A stretch of 64,000 bases of DNA from Candidatus Cloacimonadota bacterium (lineage in GTDB: Bacteria > Cloacimonadota > Cloacimonadia > Cloacimonadales > TCS61), in assembly GCA_030600585.1 (NCBI GenBank), contig JAUVLU010000001.1, forward strand, positions 1 to 64,000, written 5' to 3'. Every line of letters starts with the position of its first letter. Position 1 is the stretch's first letter. Below, piece after piece: positions 37,301-45,979 of this stretch. Position numbers and translations under genes: made by a program. The notes beneath the pieces were generated by a model, which saw nothing but the letters and a program-made list of their open reading frames with translations, was not told the DNA's origin and searched no databases.

Positions 37301-40300
37301 ATATCCCTATATCAACGGAACAGAAGGAAATGGTAAACTCGATACAGAGGATTTAAACGATAATGGCGAATTGGATGAAGATAATATTTACTTTGAATAT
37401 TCTGTTAACTTAAACGATGGTGAAGAATTCATGGAAAGTGAATTTAACGGCTGGAGATTGTTTCGTATTCCTCTTCATAATCCTGACAATTATAGAATTA
37501 TAACAGATAATGCGAATGAAGTTCCCAATATTAAAAAAATTACTTTCTCTCGTATCTGGTTTGAAGTTGAAGATAGTACAAGAGTTAGAATTGTTAACCT
37601 CGATATAGTCGGGAATAAATGGGAAGAAGAATTTATCAAGAACGAAGATGGTACGGTTGCTACAAATAATACAGAAATTATGCAAGTCGGTATTGCGGAT
37701 AACCAATCGGGACAGCATTATACACCTGCTCCACATACAGCTATCGAAGAGAAAGGTGAGATTACACTTGAACAATCATTAACTATAGACTATAAAAATA
37801 TGGGAGCCAAGAAACACGGTTTGGTAACTCAAGAATTTATGGATTGGTTAAATCTTCTTGGTTATAATAAAATACGATATTGGGTATATGCCGAGAAACC
37901 GATAGAAGGTTATTCCCCTACGGAACAAGATTCTTTGATAATTCGTCTTGGTGCCGATTCGGTAAATTATTATGAAATTAAACAACCATTATATCTTCAA
38001 GAATATAGTGCGATTATGAATAAAGATGGCTGGAAAGAAATAGACATAGAATTCTCCGAATTTACACAATTAAAAAATATGGAAGGCAAAGATGGTGTAA
38101 GTTATTATATTGGAGATACAAAACTTTCTAAAGTTGGAAATCCAAGTCTTTCAGATATAAGAGAAATGTCTTTAGGTGTAGAAGCATCCAATCAATTCTC
38201 CGGAAGAATTTATTTTGATGATATCAGGGTGGCAGATCCATATGAAGATTTAGGATTTGCAACTAGAGTAAATTTCTCAACTATATTTGCAGATTTTGCT
38301 TCATTCAATGCTAACCTGGAATTCAGATCGGAAAATTTCCAATCTTCAGCCAGAAGACAAACCAGTATGTCATTTGTTCAACAAACAGATTTGAATATTA
38401 CCAACAGAATTAATTTAAATAAATTTATGCCGGCAGAGTGGGGTTTCAATATTCCCCTTAATCTAACAAGGACACAATCGCTTGGAATACCACGATTTAA
38501 ATCGGGTTCCGATATATTACATGAAGATCTTCTTGCTGAAGATAAGGAACGGGAGACAAATAGAAATCTGTTATATCGTGCAGATATTACAATAAATCAG
38601 AGTAAAACACCCAAAAGTAAAATATTAGCTTATACAATAAAAAATACTACTATTAGTGGTAGTATTCAAAAGAATTTTACAACAAATGCTGCTCATGCAG
38701 ATACAACAACATCATATACACTCAAGCATATTTATAATTTTACAATTCCAAAAGAGAAGATAGATATAGGGTTGTTCTCAAATTATAAATTTCATTTCTT
38801 CCCGCATTCGATTTCTAATACTTTAACTTTACGGGATACAGAGCCGTCTTCATGGCATTGGGAAACTTACGCTGACTCAATCCCGCATTGGGCTCCAGAT
38901 GTAAATTCATTTAAAACTCGTACATTTGAAACATCATCCGGTGTCGATTACGATATTCTCAGTGATATTTCAACTTCATACGACCTTACAACCAAACGTG
39001 ATCTATTACTGAAGAATTATTGGAAAGGATATAACATCGGGCAGGAGAAAGATAGAACTCAAAATATAACAATCGGTTTTGATCCAACGTATCTTGATAA
39101 TATATTCAATTTCAATGCGGATGTTTCAGTTATATACGATGATGACCATGTAAAATCCGGTACACAGGATACATTGTATTACAGAGGTAAGGTAAATCGG
39201 AAAATTGGTGGGAATTTTACTTTAAAGAATCAAAGTATGTTACGTGATCTTGCAAATTGGCTCGATACAAAATTTTCCGAAACTGCTGTCGGGAAAGAAG
39301 ATACTGAGAAGCAAGATGAAGGGATAAAAGAAGAAGAAAGAACAACATTTGATTATGAAGAACCAATAATAGAACCTGAAGAAATTGAGAACGGAGAAAG
39401 AGATGAGCTAGATGGAGATGAGCACATTGAATTTGATACACCTGAAGAACGGAGAGAAGGTGATGAAGAGGGAGAGCAGCGAGAGCCTGAGAAAGAACCT
39501 GAACAACCGACAATGCCAGAAAGAAAGAGCAATTTATTTGCTTCAGTAGTAAGCTATATTAGCGGGTTGAGTAATATAAGTATTTCTTATAATAATTCTT
39601 ACCGTACAACCTATGATGATAGATTCGAACGTCCCAATTTTCTTTATCAGTTAGGTCTGCCGCATATTCTTGATGAAGAAGGAGATGATAAGGAAATAAT
39701 CCTGAAAACGATTACCGATATATATTCAACTTCAGCCAGTTTCCCGATCATAAAAAATCTATCAACAAGCTTCGGATACTCAAGAGAGATCGTAAAAACA
39801 TACAGTAATAATAGTAAGCTGAAGATAACTACAACCTTCCCAAATTTATCTGTAACACTTACGGAATTTGAAAAGCTCATTCATGCAGATAAGATATTAA
39901 CAAGTTCACGTCTTACAAGCAGCTATGTTTATTCAGAAATTCTGGATGGCGACATTGACTTTACACAAGCTGATTCAGAACAGAAACGAATAAATTTCAT
40001 GCCATTAATTTCCTGGCATGGGAATTGGGTTCATAATATTACGAGCAGCTTCTCTATTAATTACTCTGACTTAACAAATATCAGTCATCGTGTTAATTAT
40101 GATGATATCCGATGCGCTATTTCTAAATCCATGAATGGTAATCTCTCATGGTCATTTTCCAACCCTAAGGGTATAAGAATATTATTCTTCAAACGAACAA
40201 ATATGAAAAATGAATTCACAACAGATGTGAATTTTAATATGACAATAGACAAAACAACAATGAAAGGTCAGGAAGAAGAAATTGACGAAGTTGATAAAGA

Positions 40301-40451
40301 GTCATATAGTGTTACACCGGGCGCATCTTATAAATTCAGTAAAAGCATTACGGCAGGGCTTACAAGTGAATATGAGTGGACAGAAGACATAAAGCGAGAC
40401 ACATCTTCTTCCACATTCCGTCTTAGCATCTGGGTAGAAATAGTTTTTTAG
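34389..40451 (+). CDS. sprA: SprA-like outer-membrane translocon of type 9 secretion
   Basis: 2020 residues with a signal peptide (1-20, ending SFAQ). The mature protein reads as a very large beta-rich barrel protein. The segment EGLFGIKTQFKAGNLNVTT (about residue 265) and similar Gly/aromatic strands match the SprA family, the 36-strand pore of the type 9 secretion system. The family in Bacteroidota is usually about 2300-2500 residues, so this one is a short member. A Glu/Asp-rich stretch at about residues 1635-1714 is a low-complexity insertion, and a DTNGNGIINGED calcium-type loop lies near residue 540. The protein ends in strand-like IWVEIVF, with a terminal Phe. Confidence 0.8.
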   Translation: MNKKILAVSMLLLLSLLSFAQEFQPEFNLKGIAKLEYNEIDVYKFQKGFSITAYPHNKLGTYQIQTDKEIDYDKQLVKLTVKLNKIELYPPIYISLESFRKNTFYGYFKNELLKKCKELMGDDDREQGEGLIPEIIIKLPKMALPKSVRRFMGDKAGRLNLNGSQRLTFAGRSTTRSDPGDERNNRTKFTPEMRQDLNLRLRGTIGEKIHVNVNHQSTSDADVMPTPSEININYEGNEDEIVTAIDAGNISLSLSGSKFISYSASSEGLFGIKTQFKAGNLNVTTIMGKDEAQKNTQEWEGSSKPDSTVIRSNAFVPKTHYYIEQPSTLYELYGDVDGVEGEDYPMGWKDNAIRLDPETSKWMLTTSGANLLPDMNKKFTVYLDDGSANNNIMTIDGVNYINSDETYHFDILNEGTDYLVADEAGIIIMTLPQGINKIYSIGITYTRKNGTIVGNDAGSPVEVKMLRIRNQEASDEDYWDLQVRNIYNLGMQNIKSEGFEMSVYTMPAGVTTPVYNAPAEVIMNDSIFTINTLNDYLRLDTNGNGIINGEDAAINLDAGYIYFPFIKPFYSLSDSIIYLEDYVPSNDINNYIFVKGKIGRENVQLQMGILPGSIVIKIGPDEKELVEGTDFIADYDFGIITFLTSEAKDPEIEISIDYQFKPLFAMDNKTILGMRADMEFNENIKLGGTFIYQSEKVREDRPKIGNENRSIILADIDGEIDYELPFITKFIDWLPLIKTDVRSSVTFLGEVAMSLPRIYGSDKQHDKKEAYLDDMESTMEMYPLGITRGTWSFASRPAEEPSGNLIDYGKAHINYYNPNDVYARDVYDPNSLTEKEEREKVSLLACKIKPPDIGMPGTNMKYWAGVMKYIGNEVDFSKKKYIEILAKVDTLNYNQESRPVIMHVDLGKMSEDFYRPGENDMPDKEDGLVEADGILDGGEDVGLDRIKTGNPGDDPDDDFDNEKVVINGAEEYPYINGTEGNGKLDTEDLNDNGELDEDNIYFEYSVNLNDGEEFMESEFNGWRLFRIPLHNPDNYRIITDNANEVPNIKKITFSRIWFEVEDSTRVRIVNLDIVGNKWEEEFIKNEDGTVATNNTEIMQVGIADNQSGQHYTPAPHTAIEEKGEITLEQSLTIDYKNMGAKKHGLVTQEFMDWLNLLGYNKIRYWVYAEKPIEGYSPTEQDSLIIRLGADSVNYYEIKQPLYLQEYSAIMNKDGWKEIDIEFSEFTQLKNMEGKDGVSYYIGDTKLSKVGNPSLSDIREMSLGVEASNQFSGRIYFDDIRVADPYEDLGFATRVNFSTIFADFASFNANLEFRSENFQSSARRQTSMSFVQQTDLNITNRINLNKFMPAEWGFNIPLNLTRTQSLGIPRFKSGSDILHEDLLAEDKERETNRNLLYRADITINQSKTPKSKILAYTIKNTTISGSIQKNFTTNAAHADTTTSYTLKHIYNFTIPKEKIDIGLFSNYKFHFFPHSISNTLTLRDTEPSSWHWETYADSIPHWAPDVNSFKTRTFETSSGVDYDILSDISTSYDLTTKRDLLLKNYWKGYNIGQEKDRTQNITIGFDPTYLDNIFNFNADVSVIYDDDHVKSGTQDTLYYRGKVNRKIGGNFTLKNQSMLRDLANWLDTKFSETAVGKEDTEKQDEGIKEEERTTFDYEEPIIEPEEIENGERDELDGDEHIEFDTPEERREGDEEGEQREPEKEPEQPTMPERKSNLFASVVSYISGLSNISISYNNSYRTTYDDRFERPNFLYQLGLPHILDEEGDDKEIILKTITDIYSTSASFPIIKNLSTSFGYSREIVKTYSNNSKLKITTTFPNLSVTLTEFEKLIHADKILTSSRLTSSYVYSEILDGDIDFTQADSEQKRINFMPLISWHGNWVHNITSSFSINYSDLTNISHRVNYDDIRCAISKSMNGNLSWSFSNPKGIRILFFKRTNMKNEFTTDVNFNMTIDKTTMKGQEEEIDEVDKESYSVTPGASYKFSKSITAGLTSEYEWTEDIKRDTSSSTFRLSIWVEIVF

Positions 40452-40486
40452 AAATCTGATTAAAAAATAAGTTACAAGCATTTTAC

Positions 40487-40515
40487 TTGACATCAAGATA
40501 TTCTATTGCTTTAGA
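40487..40515 (+). promoter_or_regulatory. Sigma70-type promoter of the MCE operon
   Basis: TTGACA at 40487-40492 and TTTAGA at 40510-40515 with a 17-nt spacer, upstream of the mlaD-type gene. The consensus -35 and the exact spacing make this the best promoter in the window. Confidence 0.6.
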
Positions 40516-40538
40516 AGTACATTAATAAGGAGAAACCG

Positions 40539-41468
40539 ATGGTAACAAAAGCACAGAAATTCAGATTGGGCATTTTTATTACTGTAATATCTATTTTAAT
40601 GATCATATTCCTCGTTATGGTTGCCGGTACAAAGATCATGCAAAAACGTGATATATATTACATTCGATATGAAGATTCATCAGTAACTGGGCTTCAGGTT
40701 GGCGGACCGGTAAAATATCGAGGTATTAGTATTGGAAGAGTTGATGATATTTCTATTGATCTGGAAAATATTTCTGATATTATTGTAACGATAAATATAA
40801 AATCGGGAACACCAATAAAAGGCGATATGGAAGCTTCCTTGATACCGATCGGTATTACAGGTTTAGTACAGGTCGAAATAACCGGAGGAACTCAAGAAAC
40901 AGAGCTTTTAGAAGAAGGTTCATTCATTAATTCAGGATTTTCTACTTTTGAAAGTATTTCAGGGAAAGCAGAAATAATCACAAATAAAATTGAGATACTA
41001 CTTAATAACTTAAACGAAATAACCAACAAAGAAAATGCTAAACGATTAAATAACATTATCGCAAATATTGATACTACCATAAATCAAAATCAAAACTCTG
41101 TTTCAAATACAATTGTAACTTTAGAAATAATTACAGAAGATTTTAAGCAGATAACCAAAGATACGAAGACACTTTTGAATAAATTAGATAAGATCATAAA
41201 ATCCGGTAAAATTGAGAAAATTGTTGCAAACACCGATGAAATTACTTCTGAACTTGCAGATTCCGATCTTAAACAGCTCATGACCGATATTCATAAACTT
41301 ACCATTGATGCAAATAATGCAATTTTCCGCATCGATGCAACTCATCTTGAAAGCAGACAGGATCTGCTCGATACGATTGAAAGTTTAAAAGAAACTATCG
41401 ACTATTTAAACGACTTTTCCAGACAGATCAGTGAAGATCCATCACTGCTAATAAGATCAAGGAACTAA
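40539..41468 (+). CDS. mlaD: MCE-domain substrate-binding protein (MlaD-like)
   Basis: 309 residues. The N-terminal membrane anchor is at residues 10-29. The MCE domain spans about 38-120, with VTGLQVGGPVKYRGISIGRV at its start, the sequence typical of this family. A long helical coiled-coil tail (about 140-300) follows, as in MlaD/PqiB-like proteins that bridge inner and outer membranes. It carries phospholipids in the periplasm. AAGGAG lies 7 nt before the ATG, and it is first in an operon with the lipoprotein, permease and ATPase genes. Confidence 0.9.
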   Translation: MVTKAQKFRLGIFITVISILMIIFLVMVAGTKIMQKRDIYYIRYEDSSVTGLQVGGPVKYRGISIGRVDDISIDLENISDIIVTINIKSGTPIKGDMEASLIPIGITGLVQVEITGGTQETELLEEGSFINSGFSTFESISGKAEIITNKIEILLNNLNEITNKENAKRLNNIIANIDTTINQNQNSVSNTIVTLEIITEDFKQITKDTKTLLNKLDKIIKSGKIEKIVANTDEITSELADSDLKQLMTDIHKLTIDANNAIFRIDATHLESRQDLLDTIESLKETIDYLNDFSRQISEDPSLLIRSRN

Positions 41469-41481
41469 GGGAGAAGTAACT

Positions 41482-43614
41482 ATGAAAAAAATAATTATTC
41501 TAAGTTTATCGTTCATAATTTTATTTGGGTGCATGGCAAGAAACATTGCTACCAGAAACTATTTCATTCTTGAATATTATTCTCATTCGGAAAAAGATGA
41601 ACTCAGATTGGATGAACCATTCGATCAATCTGTTTATATTGAGGACACAAAAGTTCCAATAACATATAATAGAAAACAGATCGTTGTTCGTCATTTTGGA
41701 CCGCGTATTACATATTCCGACAATAATCTTTGGGGTATCAAGCTTTCAAAGATAATTCCAAAGTTATTAAAAAAACGACTGGACAGCTACAATATGTTCA
41801 AGAATACACAAAGAGAGATTTTTACTTCCGATCCGGATTATGCGATTGATACAAGTATAAATAATATTGAAATGTATATTTCCGAAACACTCTATCAAGC
41901 AAGACTGAATATTGATTTTACCTATCGGAAAAGAGATAAAGAAAAATCGTTGATAACTCATTCAGCAAATATTGAAAGAGTATTGTTGAAACAGGATTTT
42001 GATACTTTTGTACAAACAGTGAACGAAATTCTTTTAGATGAAATCGACAAATTTGCTGCAAAGATAAATATTTATAATACTCTTGGTCCTCAAGCAATTA
42101 TTTCACAAGATAATATTCCAGTAGATATCGATCCTACACTGGTTGAAATACTTGATTCTGAAGAAGACAATACAGGGAAAGGACTTTTATTGGTACCAGC
42201 TATTACAAGAACAGAAAATGAGCCTTATTATAAAATTTATGATAAATATGGATACGAAAGGTCAGCTAAAATGGGAGAAGCGTTTCCGTTGATGGAAGGC
42301 ACCTATTCTATCGAATATGGCTCTGGAAATCATGATCAAAAAATGATTAAAAAAAACATTAAAATCCACCCGCGCTATAAAACAATTGTGGATCCTGACT
42401 GGGGTTGTCTGATTGTTGAAATTATAGATGAGAATAGAAATTTCGCCAAAGTTATTTACGAGTTATTTGATTTAGAAGAAGGAGAAAGTTTTGGTAGTGA
42501 ATTTCCTGCAGAAGTAGAACTTGGTGAGCAGGAAAAAGTCTGGGTTCTAAAATCTGGGCATTATAAAATAACTTTAAATAATAAACCATTTAATACATAT
42601 ACCGATTTCACTACTGTTCTTATTGAAAAAGGTAGCGTACAAAAACTGACTATTGTTATGGAAACCGATGAAGATGGGAATCCAACCAATATGGCAGGAG
42701 CGGGTATTTTAGAGGAAAGTTTTTTAGAAGCATCACTAGAATCGTTTAAATTTTCAAGTGCAATTCACATTAATGGAAATATGAACAGTGATAATGAACA
42801 AGATGAAGATAATCCTAAAGTAACAATAACGATGAATTCACAACTGGAAAATTATCTCATTTACGATAAAGATCCACTTTATTATAATATGAAAAGTGTT
42901 GTAAATCTGGGTATATCAAAATCTTCAGACACGGATTTCCGGCTTGCTTCAGATAAATTCGATATCAAGAATACGGGAATTTATTATTTTATTAAAGATC
43001 TTGGTTTTTATGGTAGATTTGACGTAAGTTCACATTTCTTCGATGAAAAACAATACAGTTCAAAAAAATTCTATTATCAAAAATTTGATGAAAATAACGA
43101 AGCACTGGGTGATAGTATATTCTCTGACAACGTACAGATAAAATCATCCTTTTTCCCTGTAGAATTAAAAGAAGGAATTGGTATTAACTATCGGATATTA
43201 AATTTATCTCGGGCAAATTTGAGTTTTAGAGCCGGATTCGGAATTAGACAACATTTCAATAAAGATGTTTTTATTTACGATCCTTCAGAAACATATATTG
43301 ATAATAACGATATTGAACACAGAAAATATTTTGAGATAGCTTCTGTAAATACTACAGGAACAGAACTATCGCTTGTCGGCAACTTCCAACTGCCTTTCAA
43401 TCTAACTTATGCTTCAAATGCAGATTTCTACTTTCCGTTCGATAAAAACGATGACTTTACATTTGAATGGGAAAATTCTTTTAACCTGAATTTGTTCAAA
43501 CATATCTCACTCGATTACAAATTTAATTTAGAAAAATTAAGTAAAGATTCTGGAATTGATTATTTGGTTAAAGAGCATAGTCTGTTCTTAAGAGTAACAT
43601 ATTTCTTGAGATAA
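41482..43614 (+). CDS. Lipoprotein with PqiC-like domain and probable C-terminal beta-barrel
   Basis: 710 residues. A lipoprotein signal ends in LFGC (Cys17). Residues 20-195 resemble the auxiliary lipoprotein of MCE transporters (PqiC/ABC_trans_aux). Residues 220-400 look like beta-sandwich repeats of PEGA kind (GTYSIEYGSG, GHYKITLNNKPF). Residues 420-710 are alternating amphipathic strands ending in VTYFLR, like an outer-membrane barrel. PqiC-type proteins are normally under 200 residues, so a version with its own barrel would be unusual. The domain reading is from pattern only. It lies 13 bp after mlaD and 1 bp before the permease gene. Confidence 0.65.
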   Translation: MKKIIILSLSFIILFGCMARNIATRNYFILEYYSHSEKDELRLDEPFDQSVYIEDTKVPITYNRKQIVVRHFGPRITYSDNNLWGIKLSKIIPKLLKKRLDSYNMFKNTQREIFTSDPDYAIDTSINNIEMYISETLYQARLNIDFTYRKRDKEKSLITHSANIERVLLKQDFDTFVQTVNEILLDEIDKFAAKINIYNTLGPQAIISQDNIPVDIDPTLVEILDSEEDNTGKGLLLVPAITRTENEPYYKIYDKYGYERSAKMGEAFPLMEGTYSIEYGSGNHDQKMIKKNIKIHPRYKTIVDPDWGCLIVEIIDENRNFAKVIYELFDLEEGESFGSEFPAEVELGEQEKVWVLKSGHYKITLNNKPFNTYTDFTTVLIEKGSVQKLTIVMETDEDGNPTNMAGAGILEESFLEASLESFKFSSAIHINGNMNSDNEQDEDNPKVTITMNSQLENYLIYDKDPLYYNMKSVVNLGISKSSDTDFRLASDKFDIKNTGIYYFIKDLGFYGRFDVSSHFFDEKQYSSKKFYYQKFDENNEALGDSIFSDNVQIKSSFFPVELKEGIGINYRILNLSRANLSFRAGFGIRQHFNKDVFIYDPSETYIDNNDIEHRKYFEIASVNTTGTELSLVGNFQLPFNLTYASNADFYFPFDKNDDFTFEWENSFNLNLFKHISLDYKFNLEKLSKDSGIDYLVKEHSLFLRVTYFLR

Positions 43615-43615
43615 T

Positions 43616-44683
43616 ATGGAATATAAAACACGGTCATTATTCTTTGATGGAGAGATTACAAAGCACACAGTACCTGCCTTAAATGATGAATTCTCAAGAT
43701 ACAGTGGTCAAACGATTTCCACACTTGATTTGCAACATGTTACAAAGATAGATAGTGCAGGTATCGCTTTTATAGATGAGATGTTGTTGCAATTGGAATT
43801 AAATTCTATAGATTCTTTATCTATGAACCAGATGGTAAAAACAGCTTATAACACTTTCACATCAGCAAAATTAAAACCAATTAAAACAAAAAAAAAATTA
43901 GATTTCTTTACTCATCTTGGATCCGGATTTATAAATTTCCTAAAATCTATTAAGGATGGAACATATCTGGTCGCGGATATTTTCTACTGGTCATTTGTGG
44001 GTATTTTTGATAAAAGGGGACAACGTAAAGGTTCAGTAATTCAACAGGCACTATTCATTGGAGTAGATGCATTTGGGATAATTGCATTACTCTCAATGAT
44101 CCTTGGCTTGATAATAGCTTTGCAATCCGCTGCACAATTACGACAATTTGGAGCGAATATATTTGTTGCAGATCTCATGGCTGTATCAATGGTTACGGAA
44201 ATGGGACCTATGCTCACGGCAATAATCCTGGCAGGTAGAAGCGGATCATCAATAGCTTCAGAGATTGCCACTATGCAGGTTACCGAAGAGATCGATGCAC
44301 TGAAAATGATGGCGATAAATCCGATAAAATATATTGTCGTTCCCAAATTTCACGCAATTACGATCTGTATTCCACTTCTTGTGACAGCGTCAACATTGAT
44401 CGGGATATTTGGTGGGCTTATCATAGCTGTAACATATCTTGATCTGAGTGTAACTGTTTTTGTTAATAGAGTGTTTGAGATACTTACTCTAAGAGATGCT
44501 CTTATTGGACTGGGTAAAAGTTATTTCTTTGCATGGGTTATTGTTATAATTGGAAGTTACTACGGATTTAATGTGAAAGGTGGAGCCGAAGGTGTTGGGA
44601 AGGTTACTACCCAGGCAGTTGTTGCTTCGATCTTCTGGGTGATAATACTGGATGCAATCAATAGTTTGATATTCTATTTTTAA
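43616..44683 (+). CDS. mlaE: STAS-MlaE fusion permease of the MCE transporter
   Basis: 355 residues. Residues 1-95 form a STAS domain (DLQHVTKIDSAGIAFID), the role played by separate MlaB in Enterobacteria. Residues 120-355 are the MlaE permease with its conserved LAGRSGSSIASEIATMQVTE loop and hydrophobic helices. It is the inner-membrane channel of the phospholipid-moving ABC complex. It starts one base after the lipoprotein stop and ends 2 nt before mlaF, so synthesis is tightly coupled. Confidence 0.92.
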   Translation: MEYKTRSLFFDGEITKHTVPALNDEFSRYSGQTISTLDLQHVTKIDSAGIAFIDEMLLQLELNSIDSLSMNQMVKTAYNTFTSAKLKPIKTKKKLDFFTHLGSGFINFLKSIKDGTYLVADIFYWSFVGIFDKRGQRKGSVIQQALFIGVDAFGIIALLSMILGLIIALQSAAQLRQFGANIFVADLMAVSMVTEMGPMLTAIILAGRSGSSIASEIATMQVTEEIDALKMMAINPIKYIVVPKFHAITICIPLLVTASTLIGIFGGLIIAVTYLDLSVTVFVNRVFEILTLRDALIGLGKSYFFAWVIVIIGSYYGFNVKGGAEGVGKVTTQAVVASIFWVIILDAINSLIFYF

Positions 44684-44685
44684 AT

Positions 44686-45426
44686 ATGAAAAAACCAATA
44701 ATATCAGTTAAAAATCTCGTTGCAAAATATGGTGAAGAAACAATATTGGAAAATGTTTCTGTGGATATTTATCCTCATGAAGTAACTGTGATATTGGGCG
44801 GTAGTGGTTGCGGAAAAACTACTTTTATCAAGAATATACTTAAACTTTACCAACCTTTTTCCGGATCAGTAAAAATTTTTGGTAAAGAAGTAACCTCAAT
44901 GGATGAGCAGGAATTTAATGATATTTTGAGTAAAATAGGTATACTATTTCAAAACGGAGCATTACTAAATTCACTCAGTATCTTTGATAACGCTGCAATC
45001 CCTCTTGAACAGCATACGAAGCTTCCAAACAACGTAATAGAAAAAATGATAAAAGTAAAATTGGATCTGGTTAATCTTGGTTATGCAATACATATGTTGC
45101 CATCAGAACTGTCTGGAGGAATGAAAAAAAGAGCTGCTCTTGCCAGGGCGATTGCGCTCGATCCTGATATCTTGATCTGCGATGAGCCCTCTGCAGGTCT
45201 CGATCCATTGACAAGTGCTTCTCTTGATGAATTGATCCTGAAACTAAAAGATCTTCTTAATATGACCATTGTGATTGTAACGCATGAACTTGCCAGTATT
45301 CATCGGATTGCCGACAGAATTGTTTTTCTTGATAACGGAAGATTGCTATTTAGTGGAACATTAGAAGAAGCAAAAAAAACAGATATACCAGAAGTAAAAA
45401 CATTCTTTGAAGTTGGTAAATTTTAA
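44686..45426 (+). CDS. mlaF: MCE transporter ATPase
   Basis: 246 residues. Walker A GGSGCGKTT, Q-loop in LFQNGALLNSL, signature LSGGMKKRAALARA, Walker B LICDEPSAGLDP and switch His in THELAS are all intact, so it should hydrolyse ATP. FQNGALLNSL and GGMKKR are typical of MlaF. Start ATG 2 nt after the mlaE stop. Confidence 0.95.
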   Translation: MKKPIISVKNLVAKYGEETILENVSVDIYPHEVTVILGGSGCGKTTFIKNILKLYQPFSGSVKIFGKEVTSMDEQEFNDILSKIGILFQNGALLNSLSIFDNAAIPLEQHTKLPNNVIEKMIKVKLDLVNLGYAIHMLPSELSGGMKKRAALARAIALDPDILICDEPSAGLDPLTSASLDELILKLKDLLNMTIVIVTHELASIHRIADRIVFLDNGRLLFSGTLEEAKKTDIPEVKTFFEVGKF

Positions 45427-45427
45427 T

Positions 45428-45895
45428 ATGTCACAAAATAGAAAGAAATTCCTATTAGATGAAAATTTGGGTAAGCTTGCAAAATGGCTGCGAATGCTGG
45501 GCTATGATTCTGTAGTTTACAAAAGCATCAGTATAGAAAAGAAAATATCTCTTTGCGTTAAGGAGAGAAGAATTTTCTTAACAAGGAGTAAAAAAATTGC
45601 TAAAATGAATGAGCATTTCTTCAGAATATTGATTAGAACAGAAAAATATGATAATCAGTTGAAGGAAATTTTGCCTTTACTTGAAATAAATAATGAAATG
45701 TTTTTTTCAAGATGTTTGGAGTGTAACAACGGATTGCAGGCGATAAAAGCAGAAAATATTGATGGTTTAGTTCCGGAAAATGTTAAACATAATTTTACCG
45801 ATTATAAAATTTGTCGGAAATGTGGTAAAATTTACTGGCATGGTTCACATTATGATGCAATGAAAAGCAAACTTAAGAATTTATTGACAATATAA
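45428..45895 (+). CDS. Mut7-C domain RNase-like protein with zinc ribbon
   Basis: 155 residues from the ATG at 45428, one base past the mlaF stop. An upstream TTG in frame at 45407 would overlap mlaF and is less likely. The N-terminal PIN-like Mut7-C part is LLDENLGKLAKWLRMLGYDS, with catalytic acidic residues and the TRSKKIAKM strand. A zinc ribbon follows with CLECN and CRKCGKIYWHGSH. The family is thought to act on RNA. Its place at the end of the MCE operon is probably positional only. Confidence 0.85.
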   Translation: MSQNRKKFLLDENLGKLAKWLRMLGYDSVVYKSISIEKKISLCVKERRIFLTRSKKIAKMNEHFFRILIRTEKYDNQLKEILPLLEINNEMFFSRCLECNNGLQAIKAENIDGLVPENVKHNFTDYKICRKCGKIYWHGSHYDAMKSKLKNLLTI

Positions 45896-45979
45896 CTTCT
45901 AAAAATTAAAAAAACATTAGTAAGGATTTTTATAAATTTATTAAATATATTTTATCTATATTGTCTTGTAGGGGGAAAT

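Noticed and set aside
39217-39513. 98-codon Leu/His-rich minus-strand frame inside sprA
   Set aside because: It is the complement of the Glu/Asp-rich insertion in sprA, which makes such frames by composition.
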